Source: Bugula neritina
Taxonomy: Eukaryota > Bryozoa > Gymnolaemata > Cheilostomatida > Bugulidae
NCBI GenBank assembly: GCA_964035545.1
Contig: OZ037765.1
Coordinates: 6,026,698 to 6,090,697, forward strand
Reading direction: 5' to 3'
DNA length: 64,000 nt
Of the stretch, positions 38,798-50,421 are shown one piece after another. The notes below the pieces were generated by a model. It was not told the origin of the DNA. It was given only the letters and a program-made list of their open reading frames with translations, and made no database searches. A program made the position numbers and the translations under genes. Position 1 is the first letter of the stretch, and the number at the start of each line of letters is the position of its first letter.

Positions 38798-41700
38798 CGG
38801 GGGGGGGCTGCTCCTGCTGCTCCTGGGCTAGCCCAATACGGTTTCAAGCGGGTTTCGTTCTGGACAGAGACCTGTCCAGATCGCTCCAACTTGTACGTAT
38901 GATTGGGCATAGCCTCAACTACTACGTAGGGTCCCACAAACTTAGGCTGGAGCTTAGCCGCTTGTCCTCGACGCCTACGGTAGTTGACCATCCACACCCA
39001 GTCCCCAGTTTGATAGAGAGGTGGTTCCTGAGAGTCCTCTCGCCGTACCTGCCACTGCTTCGCCCGCAGTATTTCGTGTGCGGCCCTCAGGTCCTCTATC
39101 AATTTACTGGCATACTCGTGGATGGTATAGTCCTGCTCTGGGATGTGGTATGTGAGGTGGTCAGGCACTCGCGTCTCTCGACCGAGCATCAGGAGGTTAG
39201 GGGTTTCCCCCGTACTGGTGTGTGGTGTACTACGGTAGGCCCGCATGACTTGCGGCAGTACCGTATCCCACTCCTCCTGACCCCGGCCGAGGAGCAGACT
39301 GCGCAGTGCATCGCCCAACATGCGATTGTTGCGTTCCACCACCCCGTTGCCTTGAGGATGGTACGGGGTGGTCCTGCTTTGGTTTACTCCCCAGAGGCGG
39401 CAGAGGTCGCTCAACAGTTGGGACTGGAATTGAGCCCCCTGGTCCGAATGTATTTGCTCAGGTAGTCCAAGATAGCAGAATACATTTTGATCCAGCACCC
39501 TGGCCACTGTGGGGGCGGACGCATCTGGAATAGCCAGGGCATCCGCCCACCGTGTAAAGTGGTCGGTTAATACTAGGATCCAACTGTTTCCTCTGGGGGT
39601 GACGGGCATGGGTCCGACTAGGTCGATAGCTACCACCTGCCACGGCCTTCCAGCATATAGCCTACGCCGTCCCGCTTCACCAGGGAGACGGCCATGCTTG
39701 CTGGCCTGGCAGATTTCGCATTGTTTGACTCTACGCCGCACCTCACGCTCCATGCCGGGCCAGTACCACCGGAGTTGTAACTTGGAGAGCACCCTGCTCA
39801 CCCCGGCGTGGGCTTGCTTGTGGGTGTCCCATACTAACTCCCGGCGTATGGCGGCTGGGCAGATCACCCTCTTCCTGCTGTACTGGTTGTTGTGAGCAGC
39901 CACTGTGATGGTCAGCAGACCATCTGGCCCGATCCGCAGGGAGTCCCAACGTTGGCAGTACGACCGTAACTCGGTGCATCCCTGCCGCAGTTGTTCTTCA
40001 CTGGGTCGTCGCCCCTCCTTTTTGGCACGATATACGTCGGCTACCACTCCAGGGAGGTCCTCCTGGAGTCTTCGTAGCTCCCTAACGTTATCAGCCAAGA
40101 CAGGATTGGCACGGAGGCGTTGGATAGCCTCCGGGGGCGTAGCGGCCTTCTGTAGGAGTTGACCCTGGTCCCAGTCATACTCCGTTTCAGAGTGGTTCAG
40201 TGCTCTCAACTCGGATTTTGGAGGACCTCCGTCCCTCTTCTCGATGTTGAGGCACTGTTTACACCCCTCGTCCGGTCGCCGGCTCAGTCCATCAGCATTG
40301 CCGTGTTTCTTACCGGGTCGGTGCTCGATCCGGTAAGAGAACTCGGCCAGGACCTCGAGCCATCGGGCGACTTGGCTGGACGGTTCTGCTCTCTTACATA
40401 ACCAAATCAAGGAGGCGTGGTCGGTCCGCAAGCGGAACTTCCTGCCGTATAGATAAGGTCTGAAATGCTTCACTGACTTGATTACTGCCAGCAATTCCTT
40501 TCGGGTAGTGCAGTAATTTCGTTCAGTGGGCGAGAGAGACTTACTGTAGTAGGCCACGACTACTTCGCGGCCCTCCTGCACCTGGGACAGCACAGCGCCG
40601 ACATTTTGGTCACTGGCGTCAGTATCGAGGATGTACTCCAGGGCAGGGTCTGGATAGGCCAGGATAGGGGCCTCCAGCAGGCGGCCTTTGAGGCAGTCGA
40701 ACGCTCTCTGTTCGACGGGAGTCCACTGCCAGGTCACCCCCTTTGCGGTGAGCCGGTTTAATGGCTGCGCTATCCCCGCAAAGTCTGGTATGTATTGCCT
40801 GTAATACCCTACCAGCCCCAGGAAAGCCCGTAGCCCGGTCAAATCCTGGGGGGTTACCCAATCTTCTATAGCTCGTACCTTTTCAGGATCCGTCGCCACA
40901 CCGTGACGGCCGACGATGTGCCCCAGGTACTTCACCTCTGGCTGCAAGAGAGCGCACTTGGAGGGTTTGAGCTTCAGATTGGCGCCTCGGAGTCGATCGA
41001 AGACCTCCCGCAGACGGCTGACGTGCGTCTGAAAGTCTGGGGAGATCACGATGACGTCGTCGAGGTATACTAGCAGTGTCTTCCAGTGGAGTCCACTGAG
41101 GACCTGTTCCATGAGCCGCTGGAACGTGGCGGGGGCAGAAGTCAGTCCGAAGGGGAGGACTTTCCACTTCCATAAGCCGTCCCGCGTGATGAACGCCGCC
41201 TTCTCCTGGGCGTCTGGGCTGAGGGGGACCTGCCAATAGCCGCTCAACAAGTCTAGCATACTGAAGTACTTGCTGCCGGCTAGGGCGTCCAGAGATTCGT
41301 CGATCCTGGGTAAGGGGTAGGCGTCCTGTATGGTCACGCTATTGAGCTTGCGATAATCCACACAGAACCGCCAACTGCCGTCTTTCTTTCGGACCAGAAC
41401 GACCGGTGAACTCCACGCACTATGTGCTGGCTCGATGAGGCCGCGGTCCAAAAGATCCCGGACTTGTTGGCTGACCTCCTTTTCCTTCTCGGGTCCCAGC
41501 CTCCTAGTGGGCTGCCGAATAGGGGTAGTCCCTGCAGCCAGCGGTATCTCATGACGGACGGCCGTGGTCAGGCCGACGTCATGGTCCCCACTGCTGAACA
41601 CGTCGCTATAATCACGTAGCAACTGAGCCATAGTCTGGCGTTCCACGTTGCCCGTGCAGCCGTTACACGCTGCCTGGTATAGCTCTTTGACGTGTGATGG

Positions 41701-43500
41701 GACGGTCCCCCGCCTAACTGACGGGCTCTGTTGGGGACCTTCCGTCGCAGCTCCCAGCGACGGCCCTATATCCTCCTCCTGGATGGAGTGGAAGCGACCC
41801 AGCATGGATCCTGACGGTAATTGTACCGCTTCGGAGAAGGGGTTGACACACTGCACCAAGATCTCTCCTCGGTCAGTCAGCCGGTTAAGACTGCTGGCGA
41901 GTTGGATTCTAGTGTGCGCACCTTCGACAACCCCTAGCCCCGAGAGTTGGCTATTGTTCACTCTGCAGTGAACGGTAGCCCGGGAGCGGCCGGGTATAGT
42001 ACAGTTGCGTACTACCTGCACACCTCCCGCTAGAGGACGACCGAACTTGTCGACGCAGGTGAGCTCTTTGCCGCCCATTAGCATGGCTGACTTGCTAAAG
42101 TCAATATGGCACCCGTGTCTCTTCAAGAACGGCATCCCCAGTATGGCATCTTCCTCCAGTGGGCTGATGACGAAGGTTTCCTGAATGGCCTGGTCGCGGA
42201 CGCGTCCAGCCAATTCTATGATACCGTAGAAAGGAATCCGTGACCCGTCAGCTAGGGTGCCCGGTTCCCCGGTATAGGGAGCTAAGGCTCCCCTCTCCTT
42301 GAGAGGGAGGGTGTCGAAGACCCGACGGCTGAGGAGATTAGTGGTACACCCGGAGTCTAGCAGGAAGGTGACAGCTTTACCGGCCACCTTCCCTGGCAAG
42401 AAGTAGCTGCCTCCGTGAGGTTGTACCCGTACTCCCCCAGCGTGCTCGGTCTCGGCCGAACGGGGCTGTGCCCGTTTGTTCCGCGGTTTGCGGGGCCGGT
42501 GAGAGTTTCCTTGCGGGGAGGCGTTCTGATCCTCCCCGATGCCCTGAGGGGCCTCGCTGGTCTGTTCCATTACTGGTAACGGACTGAAGCGGTTGGTGAG
42601 AGGCAAAGAGAAGGGGTCTCGTGGTCGACCCGGTTGGCTGGTTCGGCGAGGTGTTTGCCATTGACGGGGGGTGTGTTGCTGGGCCCGTTTGAATCGTGGG
42701 CCGCTCAGGTGGCGGTGCCCCTGGTTGCCGCTTTCCCAGCGTCGCATCATAGGTCTGGGGGGTTTTGCTGCCGTCCTCTTACTCTTCCTTGAGTGGTTGT
42801 ATGTTATCGTCGCCACCAATTGTCCCAGTCTAGTCATCAAGCGGCTTATCTCCATCTCTATGGGGGGTTTAGTGGTCGCGGCAGCTGTGTGGACCGGATG
42901 GTGTGGTTCCCTAGAGGTCTGGGGAGTGGTCTCTTCCGTCTTATAGAGTCGCTCGGCTCCAGCGTAGGCCTTGTTCTCCTGGATCGCAGCCTCGATTGTG
43001 GTCACTCCCTTGGCTTGTAACTGGTGGTGGAAGTCCAAAGAGTTGAGAGACTGTACAAAGGCTTCGAATGTGTAGTGCCGTCTGTGTGTTTCTGGCAGAT
43101 CGCTATACGCGGTCCGTGCCAGTCTCTGCACCAGAGTGGCGTGGTCAGAAAGCGGTGTACATGTCTTGCGGAGTAATCCTCGCAGCCTGGACTTGGCGAC
43201 GGCAACGGGCATGCCAAAACGGGCCCGTAGTGTAGCAATGATCCCGTTTATGCTAGGCTTCCACCCGTACGGCTTGGCTTCTTCCGTCAGTGCCATCCGC
43301 AGTTTTGTAAGGGTTACTCTTGGCGGCCATCTTGTAATGGCTGCAGCTTCACGGAATTCTTGAATGAATTGTTCAATATCCTCGCGGCCTGTGAACACGG
43401 GAACCTCCAACGTGTTCCTATATACCTCCTCTCCAGCTCCGAGAGGGCCTATAATAATGTTCTGCTCACCTCCTTCCATTGAAGTTACTCCCTCGTCCAT
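38770..43500 (-). CDS. gag-pol: gag-pol polyprotein, single frame of 1576 aa
   Basis: ATG at 43500 lies 61 bases inside the 5' LTR. Residues about 20-210 look like a retrotransposon capsid (VPVFTGREDIEQFIQEFRE). There is no CCHC knuckle; an Arg/Lys/Gln-rich stretch occupies about 250-360. Protease: DSG at 382-384 in FLLDSGCTTNLLS, with ILGMPFL further on. Reverse transcriptase: YLDD at 812-815 with LPFGLTSAPATFQR before it. RNase H: DASD at 961-964. Integrase: His pair 1227/1231 and CEIC at 1261-1264, then catalytic Asp1293, Asp1353 and Glu1389 (35 residues between the last two, a D,D35E spacing), and a GPY/F module (KFVGPY) near 1520. All catalytic residues looked for are present, and gag and pol share one frame. 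The frame ends at 38770, soon after a C9 run, earlier than the conserved tail; see 38132-38797. Confidence 0.97.
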   Translation of the reverse strand: MDEGVTSMEGGEQNIIIGPLGAGEEVYRNTLEVPVFTGREDIEQFIQEFREAAAITRWPPRVTLTKLRMALTEEAKPYGWKPSINGIIATLRARFGMPVAVAKSRLRGLLRKTCTPLSDHATLVQRLARTAYSDLPETHRRHYTFEAFVQSLNSLDFHHQLQAKGVTTIEAAIQENKAYAGAERLYKTEETTPQTSREPHHPVHTAAATTKPPIEMEISRLMTRLGQLVATITYNHSRKSKRTAAKPPRPMMRRWESGNQGHRHLSGPRFKRAQQHTPRQWQTPRRTSQPGRPRDPFSLPLTNRFSPLPVMEQTSEAPQGIGEDQNASPQGNSHRPRKPRNKRAQPRSAETEHAGGVRVQPHGGSYFLPGKVAGKAVTFLLDSGCTTNLLSRRVFDTLPLKERGALAPYTGEPGTLADGSRIPFYGIIELAGRVRDQAIQETFVISPLEEDAILGMPFLKRHGCHIDFSKSAMLMGGKELTCVDKFGRPLAGGVQVVRNCTIPGRSRATVHCRVNNSQLSGLGVVEGAHTRIQLASSLNRLTDRGEILVQCVNPFSEAVQLPSGSMLGRFHSIQEEDIGPSLGAATEGPQQSPSVRRGTVPSHVKELYQAACNGCTGNVERQTMAQLLRDYSDVFSSGDHDVGLTTAVRHEIPLAAGTTPIRQPTRRLGPEKEKEVSQQVRDLLDRGLIEPAHSAWSSPVVLVRKKDGSWRFCVDYRKLNSVTIQDAYPLPRIDESLDALAGSKYFSMLDLLSGYWQVPLSPDAQEKAAFITRDGLWKWKVLPFGLTSAPATFQRLMEQVLSGLHWKTLLVYLDDVIVISPDFQTHVSRLREVFDRLRGANLKLKPSKCALLQPEVKYLGHIVGRHGVATDPEKVRAIEDWVTPQDLTGLRAFLGLVGYYRQYIPDFAGIAQPLNRLTAKGVTWQWTPVEQRAFDCLKGRLLEAPILAYPDPALEYILDTDASDQNVGAVLSQVQEGREVVVAYYSKSLSPTERNYCTTRKELLAVIKSVKHFRPYLYGRKFRLRTDHASLIWLCKRAEPSSQVARWLEVLAEFSYRIEHRPGKKHGNADGLSRRPDEGCKQCLNIEKRDGGPPKSELRALNHSETEYDWDQGQLLQKAATPPEAIQRLRANPVLADNVRELRRLQEDLPGVVADVYRAKKEGRRPSEEQLRQGCTELRSYCQRWDSLRIGPDGLLTITVAAHNNQYSRKRVICPAAIRRELVWDTHKQAHAGVSRVLSKLQLRWYWPGMEREVRRRVKQCEICQASKHGRLPGEAGRRRLYAGRPWQVVAIDLVGPMPVTPRGNSWILVLTDHFTRWADALAIPDASAPTVARVLDQNVFCYLGLPEQIHSDQGAQFQSQLLSDLCRLWGVNQSRTTPYHPQGNGVVERNNRMLGDALRSLLLGRGQEEWDTVLPQVMRAYRSTPHTSTGETPNLLMLGRETRVPDHLTYHIPEQDYTIHEYASKLIEDLRAAHEILRAKQWQVRREDSQEPPLYQTGDWVWMVNYRRRRGQAAKLQPKFVGPYVVVEAMPNHTYKLERSGQVSVQNETRLKPYWASPGAAGAAPPRCWSPGGRQ

Positions 43501-43542
43501 GATGTTCTAATACTTCTCATTGTTCTCATACAATAGCTAGAA

Positions 43543-43560
43543 ATCCCACCGCTGCCACCA
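43543..43560 (-). promoter_or_regulatory. primer binding site complementary to tRNA-Leu
   Basis: On the minus strand, one base after the LTR, TGGTGGCAGCGGTGGGAT appears. Its complement ends CCGCTGCCACCA, the acceptor end plus CCA of animal cytosolic tRNA-Leu of the AAG/CAG/TAG group, as recalled. The match spans 18 bases. The gag-pol ATG lies about 40 bases downstream. Confidence 0.85.
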
Positions 43561-43561
43561 C

Positions 43562-43832
43562 TGTAGTAAGTTATGTAACTACTATGCGTGGGTTCCTAGC
43601 TTGTAATTATGTCTATTTATCCACACCAATAAAGTATTTAGGTAAAAGTTTCCAAGTTTATTTACTACTAATTATATAAAAGATACAGCACGTACACAGA
43701 TTAGAGATTACATCTTTTCTTAGTTAGCACGCTCGCTCTACTGCAAAACTACTACTAACTGAGGGCTATCACGTGACGCACTTGGATAGGCTGAAGGAAT
43801 ACGGGGGACGCGCGCATTACGTCCTTACTACA
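43562..43832 (-). repeat. 5' LTR (271 bp)
   Basis: The upstream LTR in the element's orientation. Read on the minus strand it contains a TATA-like box (ttttatataatta, about 43671-43682) as probable promoter, followed by AATAAA. It also holds a CACGTG palindrome (about 43770) that could bind bHLH factors. It has a 5-bp gttag at about 43722-43726 absent from the other LTR. Confidence 0.95.
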
Positions 43833-44315
43833 GTATTAGTGTATTACAGTATTACTGTATAGTGTATTACTATTAGTATTAGTATTACTATTTGAGTATT
43901 ACTATTTGAGTATTACTATTTGAGTATTAGTTATTAGTTATTTACTATCATTATGTCTATTATTATTAGTTTTTATCATTATGGTTTTTTGATCATGAAG
44001 TATAAGTTTAACACTTTAAGTGATGCAAGAATAAATTTTTTCATTATAATAAAACTTTCAATAACAAAATTAAATTTAGCAGATATATTTATAACTTTAG
44101 CACTAGTTGATAACCATGTTATTGATTACAGCATTCTGTTGACTAAGAATAAGCATACTTGCAACTTTTCCTCTGATTTTGTTAAAAACTAGACTAAATA
44201 ATGATAGGTAGTGAGAACTTATCTAGTAAATTGAATTCACATTCATACTAATGAAACACAGCTGATAATTGTGTCAGTAAAATGATCACCTTTTCATATT
44301 TAGTTTTTGTTGCAG
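43833..44315. repeat. ATTAGT-type repeat on the right of the retrotransposon, then AT-rich spacer
   Basis: From 43833 to about 43950, TATTAGTATTAC and TATTTGAG variants continue the array interrupted by the retrotransposon. The remainder to 44315 is AT-rich and ends in an acceptor (tttttgttgcag), so it includes a 5' UTR intron of THG1L. Confidence 0.75.
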
Positions 44316-44322
44316 ATCAATC

Positions 44323-47300
44323 ATGGCCAAAAGTAGATTTGAATATGTAAAGATGTTTGAACAACTCGATAGATGTCTACCAAATAGTTGGATAGTTGTA
44401 AGAATTGATGGTAAAGGTTTTCACAGGTTAGTTTATAAATATGATTTCTGGTTAAAAGATAAATTTTAACTTAGTAAATACACCCATAAGTTTTGAAAAG
44501 CTTTGAAGTTAAAAAATGTACCCTCTATCAACATAACATTTTCAGTGTTTTAAAGTGAACGGAAAATTTTACAATTTCACCCTACGACCAGCATTTCCTA
44601 TCATTCTGAACAAACAGGTGATTGCTAAGCTGGTGCCGCCCCCCCCCCCCCACAACCTCTTCAACACAGCAATTTTCATAGCAGATGATTAAAAAGACAA
44701 CATTGTGTCATTTTTTATAAATTTTTAGAGTATTGAAAGAAACACAGTCCCACAATTTGTTGCATGAAAATAGTCAAATTATTGTTAAGATGAGATATCT
44801 ACCTATTTTCTAAGAGTCTTTTGGGGAATGTTGGTAATGGCCAAGCGTGTTACGTGTTTATCTTCACCTTTTTTTATTATTTTTCACATGAAGAGTTTAA
44901 ATTGAAGTTTTCTGAGTTTTTTTATGTATTTGATGAGAAAAGAGAACATCTTTGTAATATGAGCTTGTTATTTACCTTACATAGTTATCTCAACCTTTCA
45001 TAGGCTTTTTCATTTAGATTTTTTGCTAAAATTTTGTTTCATAGTTTGCTTTTCTACACAAAAGTTTGTACTAGCAGATTAGTTCTGAAAACTGGTAAGT
45101 TGTATGATAACTTTACCAAGGGCTTACACTGTACCACACATGATAACAATTTAATACAATCCGATAAGCACATTCAAGTTATGGTCTACTGCAGCCGCAA
45201 TAAGTCGAAAGCTTTTCTTAGAACTATTTATGGATCATAAGATTCAGTTTATTATAATATCTGCTTTAGCTCCTTCGAATTTTAGATTTTCTGAGCAACA
45301 TAAGTTTAAGAAGCCAAATGACGAGCAAGCTTTGAGTTTAATGAATGACTGCGCCAAAAGCGTCTTAACCAACTTTAGTGACATTGTCATTGGATATGGT
45401 CAGAGTGATGAGTACAGCTTTGTTTTTAAAAGGAACACTGAAACATATAACAGACGAGCAAGGTAGTGTATTGTAAAATATCACAGCTTTTTTGGGTCAA
45501 ATTAACAGGTTAAATAGTTGTAAAAGGTAAAATATGATTTATTCATGTTTGACTATAAATCTGAGTAATTTACAGCTCCTTTCATGATCGTATCTTTAGC
45601 ACTCACCAACAATTCTATATCTACACAATTTACACAACAAAGATGCATGAGATAGTTTTTATTACATATTAAATTTGTTTTTATGTTTTAGTAAACTGTT
45701 GTCAACTGTAGTTAGTCTGTTTACTTCAAACTACGTGTTCAAGTGGACAAAGTTCTTCCCAACAACAGAACTACTTTACGCTCCATCCTTTGACTCCCGG
45801 GCAGTCCTTTATCCTACTACCCAAAATCTAAGAGACTATTTAAGTTGGAGACAAGCTGATTGTGAGTTTATGCTGTAATAAAACAGCAAAGTGTACCTAG
45901 CAGTAGTAGCACCACCCCCATCATTTCCTGCTATGATGTTGCAGGCTATAAACTAGTGTCAGCCATGAGCTTGATCAGGTTAACCAATATAGCAAAATGG
46001 TCTTATCAGATGTGCTAGCTGTTGTATTTTAGAGTTGTCTTCTTTATATAAACACATTCTACAAGTACGCATAAAGATGTCATTTGGATTAGAAGCTAGT
46101 GTCATTAGCATTTGGTACTTTCACTTATATTTATTATTCAAGCTTGAATAAGTATGGATTGTATGAAGCCATGTCAGGGTTGTGGTTGTGACTGTGTAAA
46201 CTGCATTCTGGGTACTTGGGTAACAGCTTGTTTGATGTCCAAAGAGCGTATCAATTACTGAATATAAAAAGATAACATTCATGCAGCTTGTTTTTATTGA
46301 TAATGCTGCATTATTTGAAAGATATTTCTCTGTAGTTTCTGATTTTATAATCTTGTTTTCGTCATCATTAGCAATGTGTGGAGAACTATTGTAGCCAAAC
46401 GTTAAACCCTTGATAATATATTTTGTAGGCCACATTAACAACTTGTACAATACTTGCTTTTGGAAGTTGGTGTTGGAATCTGGCCTGAATCATCAACAAG
46501 CTGAAGCAAGATTAAAGGTACTAAATACAAGAAAATATTTTTTCTTAAATCGATAAATTATATTTATACAACTCGGTTTTTTTTTCATTTTAAATAAGAT
46601 GTAATTGTAAACTGAATTGGGTTAATATATATTGTTAGATATACACTGAAATTTATATATTTCAAACTTGGGAGTAATAAAGAGCCACTATTCCAATATC
46701 AACTACGGGTTTGTAAAAGCAACTTGGGATGATTTGCATTCGCTTAATTCAATCTCATGTATCATTGATACACATTTTAACAGTGATAGTCTCACTGTCA
46801 GCTACATACTGTTGTTACTTCCTTCAACTTACAGTGCCTATAAGGGACATTATTTAACTTTGTGATTTCTAGATATTCGTAATAATCTTGTTCACAGGGA
46901 ACGGACTCAGCGGAAAAAAATGAGCTGCTGTTCTCAGAGTTTAATATCAACTACAATAAGGAACCAGAATTTTTTCGAAAAGGCACCGTATTGTATAAAG
47001 AAAAGGTATTAGTATTTTCCTATATTTACTTTTATATTAGATTATAAATATGGTGCTGCAGCTTCGATGAAGTCAAACACCCTTAGATAGATCCCTATAT
47101 AAGATAGTTGCATACAGTTTATATTATTTAACTGCAATATATTATTTTTAGTAGATTGTTCTTACAAACATAGTTTGCTTTCTACTGTAAATTTCTATTA
47201 AAAAGGGAGCACCGAATTTTGCGGAATTAGGCTTTTCATTGTGTACCATAATATGTCAAATTGCCAATGCTGCTATGTTGATGAGTCAAACTAATTCTGT

Positions 47301-47602
47301 AGATTGTGTAATATTTATTTTCATTTCAATTTTAAAAAGTCATACTATTATGGATATGAATATTTGATTCATAAAAAAAGAATAAAACCTATAAAAGCAA
47401 GATAAATAACCAAGGCAAGATGAAAATATACCAACATTACAATATTTAGGTTGTTGAGGAAAGAAGTGTTCCATTAGATGGAGGTGATGGTGAAAAGTTG
47501 GTGAAACAAGCCAGAAATGTGATAGTGGCTGAACACGTTGATATAATAAGAGCAAACTTTTGGAAAAGTCATCCGTCACTTCTTGGAGAGCAACAGGAAT
47601 AA
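44323..47602 (+). CDS. THG1L: THG1L, tRNA-His guanylyltransferase
   Basis: Six exons: 44323-44426, 45286-45462, 45692-45861, 46429-46517, 46898-47005 and 47450-47602. The frames join to 266 aa. It starts MAKSRFEYV as in eukaryotic Thg1. Asp29 in [10 protein letters not shown] and Asp76-Glu77 in YGQSDEYSF are the metal-binding carboxylates of the 3'-5' polymerase fold. [19 protein letters not shown] and FNINYNKEP are further family blocks. The enzyme adds G at position -1 of tRNA-His, needed for recognition by histidyl-tRNA synthetase. No mitochondrial leader precedes this ATG; an upstream exon could add one, because an acceptor sits 8 bases before the ATG. It converges with the C5orf22 homolog, with 276 bases between the two stops. 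Confidence 0.96.
44639..44651. repeat. poly-C run (13) in THG1L intron 1
   Basis: Thirteen consecutive C in an otherwise AT-rich intron. This is a likely length-variable or error-prone site. Confidence 0.85.
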
Positions 47603-47878
47603 GACAAGATGAGGAGTGTGAGATCTGTGGCGAAGCTGTGATGGATTCCTAAGGCACAAATGTATAAGTGTCGAAGAACAGTTGAGCAGTTGCAGGCAAT
47701 GGCAATTCCCTATAGCTCTTCTCTCGCACATTACATTCTGGTTTTAAAGCTCTAGGAGAAGTCAATTCTGGTTTTCTGGAATTTCTCGCAACTACTGATC
47801 AATGAGTATGCAATGGCGAATGTGCATCTTACTGATAATGGGCGGGCGACAGTATTGCTTGTAGACATCTCTAACTCT

Positions 47879-50421
<2,543 letters not shown>

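Larger units (their letters stand above)
36356..43832 (-). mobile_element. complete Ty3/gypsy-type LTR retrotransposon (about 7.5 kb)
   Basis: The two LTRs (36356-36621 and 43562-43832) start TG, end CA and carry a perfect 9-bp terminal inverted repeat (TGTAGTAAG). They are flanked by GTAT on both sides (36352-36355 and 43833-43836), a 4-bp target duplication. The LTRs match except for a 5-bp gttag present only in the right copy, so insertion is recent. Coding runs on the minus strand: tRNA-Leu primer site, gag-pol, a pol tail in another frame, a zinc-finger frame, a coiled-coil frame, then a G-rich polypurine tract. Protease, reverse transcriptase, RNase H, integrase order is that of Ty3/gypsy. 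The element is visibly richer in GC than its surroundings. The clade within Ty3/gypsy was not resolved. Confidence 0.97.

Noticed and set aside
38476-39465. 329-codon frame on the + strand
   Set aside because: It is antisense to gag-pol in a GC-rich region and has no family motif; its openness follows from the pol codon pattern.
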